NCBI GenBank assembly: GCA_000697475.1
Contig: JNEU01000657.1
Coordinates: 30,257-94,256, forward strand
Length of the DNA stretch: 64,000 nucleotides
Source: Lichtheimia corymbifera B2541
Lineage: Eukaryota; Mucoromycota; Mucoromycetes; Mucorales; Lichtheimiaceae
Direction: 5' to 3'
The notes under the pieces were generated by a model that saw nothing but the letters and a program-made list of their open reading frames with translations, was not told the DNA's origin and searched no databases. Position 1 is the first letter of the stretch. Each line of letters starts with the position of its first letter. Positions 11,828 to 22,645 of this stretch are shown here, piece after piece. A program made the position numbers and the translations under genes.

Positions 11828-12299
11828 TGAATAAATGTCGACGGTAAAAAGGCGTATGAACACCCCAGTCAAGTACGCTCCGGACTTGGAAAGTAGGTTC
11901 AAGAGCGATACTATAGCTGCATGCATTTACTATGCGTACTACTTTACAATGATAATGCCTTGCTACGAGCATAAGACAATGAAACCTGTGATGGATATCA
12001 TTTGTTATATACGCGCAATCATTAAACATGTATCAAAGACGAGCTTCTACTGGATTATTATAGTAGCTTTCCGCCCCGTAAACCACCATGTCCCTCAATC
12101 AATGAATGCATTTAGCATGTCACTTATCAGCGTTTTATTCTGATCGTTGTAATGATGTACGTCTCTATGTTATGTTGGTAGTGGAATCAAGCCTGCTTCA
12201 AAGCTATATGCAATTTGGCCTAGTCACGTGGACCACGCTAATCACCAAGGAATCAATTCTCAAGCCCGCTTGTTGCTCCTCAACCGCTCTTTTCTGCAT
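11828..12299. promoter_or_regulatory. Divergent promoter region, DUF1746 / NPR2
   Basis: 472 bp between two divergently transcribed starts. It probably holds both core promoters; no clear TATA box was chosen. The short open frames are unsupported. Confidence 0.4.
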
Positions 12300-14146
12300 A
12301 TGGAATTCCAAGGCTTTCCCCGTATCCACAGTATTTTCTATGCCCTCTTCGATGTCCATATTGGCAGTGTCGTCCGACATCAAGTGCCAGAAGGCAGCAT
12401 TGCCGCGCATGAACCTGGAAGTGAAAAAGCAGCGGCATCCACGAACAACAACCACACCACTACCACCGCGTCCACCAAGACCAGCAAATCGTTGATTGAC
12501 TTTGACACGATCCGAGAGTACATTATTCCCAAACCGCAGCTGTATAAACGCCTAGTCACCGTTTCCATTGACAAGTACAAAGTGCTTGGGTTTCCTGTCG
12601 CCATTCGCAACCACGAAAAGTACGAACAAATTCGCAACGAGTTCCGGTTCAATCTTTGCTTTGTCTTTGAACGAGACGCTGAAACAAGCAGCTATGAGGG
12701 TGTTGTCAGTAAACTGGCACGCGTACTTGAAGTATTGGAGGTACGTAGGTGTATACTAAGGTTCACTACTTTTGAGAGTGCTAACCTTATCCCATTTGCA
12801 TAAGATTGAATGCAACTTTTTATCCGAGGATGCCAAACCCGACAGCCAGACCAATGCCGTGCAAAATATCATCGAACAGCTCTTTGAGGACTTGAATAGT
12901 TATTGCGAATGCCAAATACCCATCAGTACGTATGAGATGGGGGCCCAATGCATGATATATATATTCATCCGCTATATGTCGTTCGTAGATGCTTCAAATA
13001 CCATCAATCTCAAGCTATTCCCGACCTATCCCAATCCTCCTGTTGTGCATGATTATCAGGTACCTGTCAGTACGGTCGATCTCAAGCAGATGATCACACC
13101 TAATTGGGATCTCACGGTGCAAAAGGCAAGTAAACATCTTGATGGAATTGGATGGATGACCAGGCTAACTCGATGATCGATCATAGATTGCTGCACATAT
13201 CAATGGAATTCACCACGTCAGAGGCGTTGCCGACAGAGCCAATGTCAAAGCACAATGGGCGAGACAAGCGATTCAACATCTACTGTAAGTTGTTATTCAA
13301 GCATATACTATGACACATTATTAATACATGCCAATACAGGTACTATGGATGCATCATCATGACGGATATCTTCCAATTTTCCAACGTATATGCTGTCAAA
13401 CAAGAGATCACACGTATGCTTGATGAAAATAATGGCTTGGCCCAGGAATGCTTACAATATATTACGCTACCAAGTAGGTTAGAAAACAGAGATCATAGGA
13501 TGAGATAACTAACATCTCGCTATGGTAGATGCTACACCACCTCCTTGGCCACGAGTATTCGCACTCTATTGTGGTTTACAGTATGGGTTATCTGTACGAG
13601 ATTGGATCGCGGAACATCAAGTAGCAACATTACCTATTGATGTCAGGTAAATGGAAAGAGGGCGATTTTTTTTCATCACACAAATGGTTTTAACCAAGAT
13701 GGTGTAGGCGCTTTATATCCTTTGGCGTCATCAAAGGGTTGATTTACCGTGTCCACAAGTACCCCATTCTTACACCGCTTGATTCATCCAATGATACCCA
13801 GCTCGGTTTGCCATCCAAAGACCAATACGCAACTATTATCAATGCCAACACAGGATCTCATATTCACCCGGACATCATCCCTTATCTCGACGGCTTACAT
13901 CATTACGATGAAATATGCACAGCATTGCGGTGTTCTCCTCAGGAACTTGATGAACAACTACAAGGAACATCTGACAATGCAACATGGCGATCATCTTCTA
14001 CTCGAGTGGCTGTTTCAACTGCTGATAATAACACGGAGCGGTATCGTGGTGAATACGAGCAACATCAGCAAAACATGGATGACGCTGATGAAGATTTCGA
14101 TGCTTATGACAAGGCACAATGGACCGTCAAGTTCATTTATCGGTAA
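12300..14146 (+). CDS. NPR2: NPR2, SEACIT/GATOR1 subunit (Nprl2)
   Basis: Seven exons: 12300-12740, 12805-12925, 12989-13125, 13187-13284, 13340-13473, 13529-13646, 13708-14146, giving 495 residues. It begins MEFQGFPRIHSIFYALFDV and then HQVPEGSI, the family N-terminus. Later blocks are also typical: YKVLGFPVAIRN, INLKLFPTYPNPPVVHDY, TPNWDLTVQKIAAHINGI, YYGCIIMTDIFQFSNVY, and a C-terminal winged-helix-like part (RRFISFGVIKGLIYRVHKYP). Npr2 with Npr3 and Iml1 inhibits TORC1 under nitrogen or amino-acid limitation at the vacuole. A Thr/Ser-rich insert lies near residues 45-60. Intron 3 (13126-13186) has a GC donor (GCAAGT); using it gives QKIAAHINGI, whereas the nearby GT breaks the frame. Confidence 0.93.
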
Positions 14147-14311
14147 CCCGCACGGCGATAGAGCTATTTACTACTACTTGTACGATATTTGTAAATATAG
14201 AAATTAAAAAGAACATTATAATCACTACTACTACTTGTAAACGTTTATTCTTATTGTATTGTATTAACCCTTGACTTTGTTTGTGAGTTGGGTTGGGTGA
14301 GGGAGGAGGTT

Positions 14312-16116
14312 CTAGTCGGTCTTCATTTTGATTCTCAATTGTTCCTTCAAAAAGACAAAAAGACGATAGGATAGTAGGATACTGGCTGCAACCAAGATGA
14401 ATAATCCCAAGTATAAGTCGTAGTTGTTTCGCTTGAGGAATGATAGGTTCCGTGCAATATCCCGTCGATGAGGCAATTTTCCATCTTTATCAGCAGTGAA
14501 TGCCACCTCTTCTACAAGGTCGGTAGCACGAGCGAGAGCATGTGTTGCATGTATCTGCACAATAGCTTGTAAGCGCTGCATGGCTTGTTGCATGACGCCC
14601 TTTTCGTCCTTTAGCACTTTGGCAAGTGAAGTGATCATCGTCTTTGCATCCGCTTCCGGAAGCACAAACCACACCCCGCCAGCGGTTCGTTCAAAGTGTA
14701 GGGAGTTGGAGATCATATCGCCAAAGAAGGCTGCAAAAAGCATGCGTTTGCTGTAATAGGCAGCTTCATAGATAGATGAAGCACCACCATGTGTGACAAA
14801 GGTGATGGTAGATGGATGGCGTAAAATAGCTTTTTGTGGTGCCCATGGTAAGATACGGCCCACCTTTTGGAATTCAGTGCTGTTGAGATAATACTTGGTG
14901 CCAGACGACGTGGTGACATGGTTGGGTAGTGGTGTACCAGGTGTAGCGGACCAAATGAACCCATCCATTCCTCCAGCCTCGTAATTTTCCAGTAGCATCA
15001 ACAAGACGCGTGTGGACATTTCGACCGTAGTGGGCTTTACAAATTGCCCAAAGGCAACATAAACAACCTTTTCACGTTCATCCAAATATTGCTCCAAGCC
15101 AGGGTCCAGTTTCCCTGGTGATGATGTAATGTCATCACTATAAATTGGACCCACCATCTCCACCAACGGTCCCATGGGTCTTGGTGGCTCAAACCCGTAC
15201 AAGTTATTCACCAGCTTTAATGCATCCTCCCACCGCTTGTTGTTGATACCCAAAGAGACTGGCCATGGGGCAAACTCCAAATGCCAAAGAAGCTGAGCAC
15301 GCCATATGAAAGCATCATAAAAACGTCGTGCATATGACATGTTCTCGGTTGTGCTATCCGACATACGAGCAATTGGATTCAAATTTATGTATGGAGCATC
15401 CGCATCTGAAAGTAAAGGTGCATAAGTATCGGCTGAACATGCTGCTTGCTGATAGGCATACCATCTGCTTCATTGATCACCAATGTAATGATAAGCGGAA
15501 GCTTTGAATCTTTGACAACTTGCTGGCAGCTAAACGAAATATGATCGCACAACACAACATCGATCGATTCGGTTTTGATAATTTCTTGGAGCGCATTATA
15601 ATCTTTTCTCCCATGTGAGAAGGATCGCGGGATATGAGTATCAAACCATCACCTACTTGTAGCATATTCCCGCAAATTGTTTTCTTTGTAAACCTTGGGT
15701 GCATCGAATGATACAGGCCACCTGAGCCTATGTGTGATAGGGGGGAATTTCTTGTAAGGGGATGCACCAATAGAAGACGTGTTGATATGTGGGTAGGCAT
15801 TGGTAAATCTCAGTTCGGTGTCCTGTACATGCGTTTTGTATTTTGTGAGTCATATAAATGGCTTTTGTATGTAATGGATACTGACTGTACTAGCATAGAA
15901 CACATTGTGGCCTCGTTTATGTAGCTGATCCAATATTCTTATTACCCAGCTGTTATGGGATGCTCCACCACCTGCTGAACTGAAGAGGATGTTCTTAGGA
16001 GTGGTCCTAAACTTAGCACCATCTCCACCATAGCTCGCTTGCTTCAATCCACTTTCGGCATAGGTTGATACTGCAATCAATAGCACCAGAAGAAAAGAGA
16101 GTGCTCGCCAAACCAT
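14312..16116 (-). CDS. ER UDP-glycosyltransferase (UGT copy 1)
   Basis: Exons on the minus strand: 16116-15886, 15822-15462 (possibly split), 15405-14312. An N-terminal signal peptide (MVWRALSFLLVLLIAVSTYA) leads into KNILFSSAGGGASHNSW and LDQLHKRGHNV. The C-terminal half has the nucleotide-sugar block HPSTITFVTHGGASSIYEAA, a TM helix (LYLGLFILVAASILLSYRL) and a tail ending KMKTD, a KxKxx-type ER retrieval signal. This is the layout of glucuronosyl/glycosyl-transferases anchored in the ER and facing the lumen. Oddity: the middle exon reads in one frame but contains TGA at 15649-15651. A 54-nt intron (15656-15603, GT-AG, multiple of three) would remove it, giving about 543 residues. The middle is shorter than in copy 3. 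Either the gene is functional with that intron or it is newly broken. Confidence 0.8.
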
Positions 16117-16408
16117 GTTGTTGGAGCGATAGTTAGATTGCCAAGGAAAAGAAAGTTAATCAAATGGGGTGGTAAGGCTTTCCCTTTTAAAGGAGAGGAA
16201 AACGCGAGATCGTGCAAAGGGTCTCAAATAATGCATCACTTTTAGGGAGGGAAGTTTGACATTCACCATGCACTGCAGGATCGACATGATTTACAACCGC
16301 ACGATACTGTTTGTGGTCGTTATAATGGTAGAAGATCGATGTAATGTTATCATATGCGATTCATTCTTCCCGCCGGATCATTTTGATGCTCTTGTTTCTT
16401 TTTATACG
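16117..16408. other. Upstream region of UGT copy 1
   Basis: A TTTAAAAG TATA-like element on the minus strand (about 16183-16193) sits some 70 bp upstream of the UGT copy 1 start. The rest is unremarkable. Confidence 0.35.
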
Positions 16409-16997
16409 CCACCTCTTCTACAAGGCCGGTAGCACGAGTGAGAGCATGTGTTGCATGTGTATGCACAATAGCTTGTAAACGCTGCATGGCTTGCTGCATG
16501 GCTCCTTTTTCATCTTTTAGCACGCTATTGAGTGCACTGTCATGGTCATCGTATCCGTTTCTTCAAGCACAAACCATAACCCTGCAGCGTTTCGTTCGAA
16601 ATGCATAGCGTTGGAAATCTGATCACCGTAGAATGAGGTAAAAAGCATGCGTTTGCTGAAATAAGTAGCCTCAAATACGGATGAAGTACCACCATGCGTG
16701 ACAAAAGTGACAGTGGATGGGTGGCGTAAATAGCTTTTTGCGGTGTCCATGGCATAATGCGGCCGATAGTCCGGAATTCGGTGCTATTGATATAGTACAC
16801 GGTACCGGATAGCATTGTGACATGGTTAGGTAGCAGTGTACCATGCGTAGCGCATCATATAAATCCATCCATTGCTCCAGCCTCGTAATTTTCCAAGAGC
16901 ATATGTAATAAGCGGGTAGATGTCTCAATCGTGTAGGCCTTTGCAAATTGCCCAAAAGCAACATACACTACTTTTTGATGTGCGTCCAAATATGTAA
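16409..16997 (-). pseudogene. UGT copy 2, truncated exon fragment
   Basis: About 590 bp very similar at the DNA level to the last exon of UGT copy 1 but broken. It reads from VVYVAFGQF-like sequence through INSTEFRTIGRIMPWTPQKA and RHPSTVTFVTHGGTSSVFEA to FERNAAGLWFVLEE. Lesions: the conserved Trp of the FIWSAT block is a TGA (16855-16857), one base is lost after the QKA codons (about 16730), and a further frame change follows the FVLEE block. The signal peptide, N-terminal domain and TM tail are missing. Similarity stops sharply at both ends, at about 16409 and 16997, the right end next to a tandem repeat. It is a recent partial duplicate of copy 1. Confidence 0.85.
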
Positions 16998-17049
16998 TGC
17001 AATCAACACCACCCATTAGGAGAAAGCAAATCCATCACGCTTACAGCAT

Positions 17050-18080
17050 AGATAAAACATAAAGATACCTGTTTCCCAACAATTTCATAGAAAAGCGTAA
17101 GGTCTTTATGAGAACGAAGTTGCTCGTCGTGGTCGACAGCACCTTGAGTGCAAGTTTCACGATCAAGATAGGCAATCTCGGGGGTCCATGAGTCGTCCAT
17201 GCATCACCCCTCCTGCATATGGACGCTACCATTCAAAATTTTGTAATGAAGTCTGTCGTTTTGAAATGAATGGAGTTGATCAGCATGACTCAGAGTACCT
17301 TCTTACCAAGTTTCAAGTTTGAGATGGGGAATCCCAAGGTACTGCATACTAATCGACATTTCATGATTTCGGACGGGTGCGGAATTTCCGACGATCATAG
17401 TAAATCCCGCATTGCACCCTCCCATTCAAGATTTTCAAATGAAGCATGAGGACTTTATGAGAACGAAAATGATCAGCATGCCTGCGAGCACCTTGTGTGA
17501 AAGTTTCATGTTTGAGAAAGGGAATCTCGAGCCATGGGACCGTCCAACCTACATATATTTACGTCCGTTCATCGTCGGACGCTCCCGTTTTATTTTTCAC
17601 AATGAAGCCTGCGACTTTAATATGAATGGAGTTGATCAGCATGTCGAAGCCCAGCTGTCTGACCAAATTTGACGATGGAGGAGGACAAGCGCGAAGGTGT
17701 GCACTATGCACCCTACATGCGTTCCGTCCGTCCATTGTCTCCCCTATTTTCGGGCCGCCCGGTTCATTGAAACATAATAATGAAGCATACGGTTTTTAAA
17801 TGAATGGAATTGATCAGCATGACTCAGAGAACCTTCTGACCAAGTTTCATGTTCGAGGTGGGCAATCCCAAGATAATTCATACTAAATGACATTTCAATG
17901 AATCCGGCCGGTTCCGGAGTTTCAGTCCATCATAGTAAACCCCACATTACAGCCTCCCATTCAAAACTTTTAAGTAAAGCGTGGGTTCTTTAATAAGACA
18001 GAGTTGATCAGCATGTCAAAAAGCACCTTGTGTGAAAGTTTGAGGTCAAGGTGAGCAATGTCAAGATCATGGATCAATTT
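17050..18080. repeat. Degenerate tandem repeat, period about 163-194 bp
   Basis: Six diverged units. Each carries a core GTTGATCAGCATG (core positions about 17278, 17471, 17634, 17812, 18006, plus a degraded one near 17115). About 30 bp later comes CACCTTGTGTGAAAGTTTCA or a variant, and before the core a CCATTCAAAATTTT...AATGAAGC stretch. Spacings between cores are about 163, 193, 163, 178 and 194 bp. The units carry no open frame and no known transposon features. Period and divergence resemble a small old satellite array. It sits between two broken UGT copies. Confidence 0.75.
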
Positions 18081-19860
18081 ACAGTGTGCATGGATATGTC
18101 TGACTGTGCCTGACCCATTTAATTTCCACATCTTCCCGCTCCCACTTTATTTCTCTTCCTCCCATTCTCAACTCTTGTCCCATTCAACTACAACTACAAC
18201 CTACGAGCGATTGTTCTGCTTCATCCCATCATGTCAACCCTACAGTTGCTTTTACCTGATTGTGTTTGCCTGAATGGCAAGTCCATGGCGTGTTCACCTC
18301 ACTGCTACAACACCCGCGTTCCTTGACACTCCACCTTCTTTTGTACAATCCACCTTCTCTTGTACAATCCACGACCACCATCAAACGTAACAGCATTCAT
18401 TGCAGTAGTTGCCTTTAGCAAGGTCTTACTCCATTGTACTCAAAGAGCGTTCACAACTTTGTCACTCTACTACAACACACGCTCTTGCACACTTCTCTGC
18501 CACGACCAACATAGCAGCTTTCTATTGTCTCTAGTTACTTGCAGCAACTTGCTTTGTTACATACGGATTCCAATGGATGGGATACCATATCAACTATCAA
18601 ATTCAGCGCAATGCAAGCAATCTTCCCATGGATGAAACCGACAAAGAAAGGATTGACCAGCAGCCGGATGGAGAAGGGAGCATATCAACAGCGATCACAT
18701 GGTTATATTCAATCAACATATTAGATTTGATGGATGGGTACAATCAAGTGCAGTGATGAGATGTCCTCGAATGTTGCTTTGATTACTTGGAGCGAGCGTC
18801 GTCCACAGGAACAATCGCGTGGATACGACTAAGGACGATGATGGATTGGATGGGATTGACGAGATGGATCATATCTTGGTGAACGGTGCTTTACAGCCAT
18901 GGATGCTATTGGAATACTCAAGTCAATGCATGCAACAGCTATTCTACAATCATGGATGAAGGATGTTTATGACGGCAGCAACCAAGAATAGAATGACACA
19001 ATTATCCTCTGTTGACTTGACGTGATCCGGCCGTAGCTTATTCAACTTGTTCCCTTATCATACTTTCTCGATAGACAACATACACGCTACCACGTACTAT
19101 ATTGAACTTTTCACTTAATGAAGATTGGATTCGACATAATATTGGAAGGGTATTATATAATCAGCTCATATGTGCGAGATGTGGATCACTTGGTTGCTTT
19201 ATGGATTGAAAGGGAAAATTCGGGAAGCGAGATGGGATCTACATCATCTTACGGATGGGGTGTTTTTGTTCTTTTGTGATATTATACGTTCGTTCAAGCT
19301 TTCTACATAGTGCATATGTCGATTGTCGAAAGTCATCGGTAATTCTCAAACACTTGTATTACAAAGACAATAAATTCAGAGTGAGGATGTCCAACATTAG
19401 AGTGCTTGTAATATAAGCTTGGTGCGTCATTCCCACGTCGAACTTTAGAGTTTGTCAGTAGGTGTATTCAAGCATGCTGAACAGCTTTGTTCTATTGAAG
19501 GCCCCATGCTTCGTTGCAAAGCTTAGAGATATAGTTGACTTCATGCTTTATATATGCTGCAGATGTAACGCTATATGAAAAGTGCTCGTCATACATTGTC
19601 AATAGCCTCACTCGTATTAGAGCCAAAGATGCAGAAGGGCTTGTTTGTGTAACTCAAACCAAAAAGACGGGAGTTGAAGGGTCAATGCTATTGGTGAAGA
19701 AATGCATGACGGATCTTCCACCCTTTAAAGACGTTGTTCAAGGATCCTTCATTTCAAAAAGTTGATAATCATAACGCACGCAAGTAAATGGTTACCATGT
19801 GGATCGATGTGACACGCAATTCCTCTTTCAGGCACGTCAGAGTGATCCATGTACATTTAT
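18081..19860. other. Gene-free stretch between repeat array and UGT copy 3
   Basis: About 1.8 kb with no supportable gene. A CT-rich, promoter-like tract lies at 18120-18200. A 19-bp unit is tandemly duplicated at 18331-18368. Short frames exist on the plus strand (for example 19535-19765, 76 codons) without family likeness or clear splice sites. Confidence 0.4.
18331..18368. repeat. Two-copy 19-bp tandem repeat
   Basis: CCACCTTCTTTTGTACAAT is followed directly by a copy differing by one base. No function is apparent. Confidence 0.7.
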
Positions 19861-21754
19861 TCACTGGACTTTTGTTTTGACTCTCATGGATTCTTTCAAT
19901 GGCCGAGTTGCACGATAAAGTAACACGGCGAATGCTACCACCAATGACAGTAAACCCAAGTACAGGTCATAGTTGTGGCGTTTAAGGAAGGACAGCCTGT
20001 GTGCGACATCGATGCGGTGAGGTAGTTCCCATCGCTGTTGGATGTAAAAAGCACCTCTTCACAAAGATCAGCTGCACGAGTCAATGCATGTTGGCCATGG
20101 ATTTGTACGAGGGCTTGGTATCTTTGTATCGATTTTTATATCACGCCACCCTGATCCTCGACCACACGACGTAGGGCTTTAGCCATTTCATCAATGGTAC
20201 TATGTTCGAGCGAAAACCACAACCTAGCTCCAATAGAATGTTCAAAATGCTTGGCATTGGCAAATTGATCAACAAAGAAAGGGCAAAAGAGCATACGTTT
20301 GCCATGGTAGGCAGCTTCGAAAACAGACATGGCACCACCATGACTGACAAAAGTAATCACCGATGAATGGCGTAGAATGGCTGTTTGTGGTGCCCAGGAT
20401 GTAATCCATCCGACTGTTGTATCATTGATAGCATACGTTGTGCCTGATTTTGAAATGATCTTTTCTGGTAAAGGGGTACCACGTGTTGCGCTCCAGATAA
20501 ACCCATCCAATACGTTATCCTCGTAATTATCGAATAGCATCCTCAACAAGCGTGTTGAATCCTCAAGACTGCTGGATTGGGCATGCTGTCCAAATGCCAT
20601 ATACACCACCTTTTTACGGGTGTCCAAAAACTGGGCCATTGTCTGATCGAGCGTCTCTGATAGGGCATGATCACCATAGATTGGGCCATCATGCTCGACC
20701 AGAGGTCCACGAGGACGAGCATCATCAAAGCCAAATAGGTTGTTTACAAGTTTGAGTGCACCATCCCATTGCTGTTCTTGATGAAAAAAGGTGATCCCAA
20801 ATGGTTGCAGTGATAATCCAGATTTCCAGGCACCAGGTACGAGATGCCAAATTGCTTCCAGGGGCCACACGAACGCTTCGTAAAACCGACGTGTGTATGG
20901 TAAGGTTTCAGTTGTTGCTCTCTTTCATGCTAAAGAACTTTTTGCTCACATAAGGTGCGGCAGCGTCTACCATATGGATTATTATTGTTGGATTTGATGC
21001 CATAGACATACCAAAATATCTTTTTTATTTCACATACCTGGTGCATCATTATTGACCATTGTTACAATGTACGGGATCTTGATGTCTCTGACAACATCGT
21101 GACATGCATAAGCATTATGATCGCAAATAACAAGGTCAATGGCTTCGGCTTCAATAACAGTACGCAGTGTACGATAATCTATGTATTCATAAATGTGGTT
21201 GATTTGCAGCACGGTGTACATTAGGAGGGGAGCCATTACACAAGGTTTACCGATGATGTGGTATTGTGTGCTTACTTTGCTCGTAATTTTTGATCGTGTT
21301 GGCTTGATAGTATTTCACCATATCAAATGACATTGGCACCGTTAACTTGTTTCCGCCTCTACGCCGATCCGTGGTATGTGATGGCCCGATAGAAAACTGC
21401 TACACGTGTGAACGTTGTGCACTGAATCGAAGGTTATCATCCTACATACGCATTCAAAGTCAGAAGCGTTTGCGAATGCATCCTGCTAGTAGTTACCGTT
21501 GTCGCATGTACGACATTATGCCCGCGTTCATGGAGTTCATCAAGGATTCTCAAGACCCAGTTGTTGTGTGAGGATCCTCCAAACGTAGAACTGAATAAGA
21601 TATTTTTGGACAATGTTCGAAAATGGTTGGAAGGGTTCATAAGTTCTGCTTGACATGTGGATAAGAGCAATAACACCAGCAGCAATATTGACATATCAAA
21701 TGCAGCCCATTTTATGGGTGGGAACAGCATCATCACCGTCTCCTTGATGAACAA
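19861..21754 (-). pseudogene. UGT copy 3, full-length pseudogene
   Basis: Same exon plan as copy 1: exon 1 to 21497 (signal peptide MSILLLVLLLLSTCQA, ATG 21694 or 21754), exon 2 21441-21276, exon 3 ending 21038, exon 4 from 20966 to a stop at 19861. Landmarks kept: KNILFSSTFGGSSHNNW, ELHERGHNV, IDLVICDHNAYACHDVV, ITFVSHGGAMSVFEAAY. The tail still ends KTKVQ, again KxKxx. Lesions: in-frame TAG in exon 2 (21400-21402); no AG acceptor between the exon 2 donor and the exon 3 coding sequence; a frame change near the start of exon 4 (about 20920); TAA at 20136-20138; another frame change near 20020. It is divergent from copy 1, so this is an older duplicate. A TATAAAAAG on the minus strand (21803-21811) marks its former promoter. 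Confidence 0.85.
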
Positions 21755-22645
21755 TCGACAAGTTTTGGTAGTAAGAAAACGAAAACTACCGGAGAACCTA
21801 CTCTTTTTATAAGGTTAAAACGCAAGCTCCTGCATGTTGATATGCATTAGCCGATGATCACTTGCAGCAAATTTGGCAAAAAGTGCAATAGTCGTCGGAT
21901 GTTGCTGGCTATCCACAACTGTGGTAACAGTAGCAGCAGTTCACGCATATTATGCATGCATAATAGCGCCGATAAGACGTAACGTATAACAGCATGTTGT
22001 TGTGCAATAACAAGAGTATTATAACTTGTAGATAGGTTTATTTTCGATAACAACGTCATGGGTACTTGGAAGTATGCTTTAATGTTATTATATTGGCGAT
22101 CCTTGCCAAGAGGGGAATGATTCGGCCATCATGATGCAGCAATATCAGTGACCACACTTACGAACCCCGTGAATCTGTAACAAGTGGCGTGAATACCTGC
22201 AAGCATCAACATTGATCATTTGCCCATAATAGCAGCGTGTGAGCCTGTCAACGCATGTGTCATGGTCATTGCCCTTACAAAGCCCGCCGACCTGATTGGA
22301 ATAGTGCGTGGTCTGTGCTTCTATTTTACCCCTTGTCCCTCCCCCACCCCGCTTCAGTGATACAAAATCATCATTCTACTAAGCAACAAACAAGGATGAC
22401 ATGAACCAATGATGCAACGGTAAGCTTATTGAAGGGGTAGAGAAAGGAAGAGCGAGAGAGAGTGAAAAAGTTCAAATGATTGATAAGCAAATGACGTGTC
22501 GAAAAGGCCACGCACGGATCACCGGACTCGTTTACAACGACGAGGTTCATGTGTACTCTTTTTTTCCATAGGGTCTCACACTTGTTGTCTCTTTTCCTTC
22601 TTTGCCACAATCTCAGTCAACATTGTCCCATTCCACACACAACTC
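21755..22645. other. Divergent intergenic, UGT copy 3 / ATG13
   Basis: About 890 bp with a TATA-like element for the UGT pseudogene at 21803-21811 (minus) and the ATG13 promoter on the right. CT-rich sequence precedes the ATG13 start. No gene is recognised. Confidence 0.4.

Noticed and set aside
17412..17672. 86-codon frame inside the tandem repeat
   Set aside because: It is not preserved in the other repeat units, so it is a by-product of the repeat sequence.
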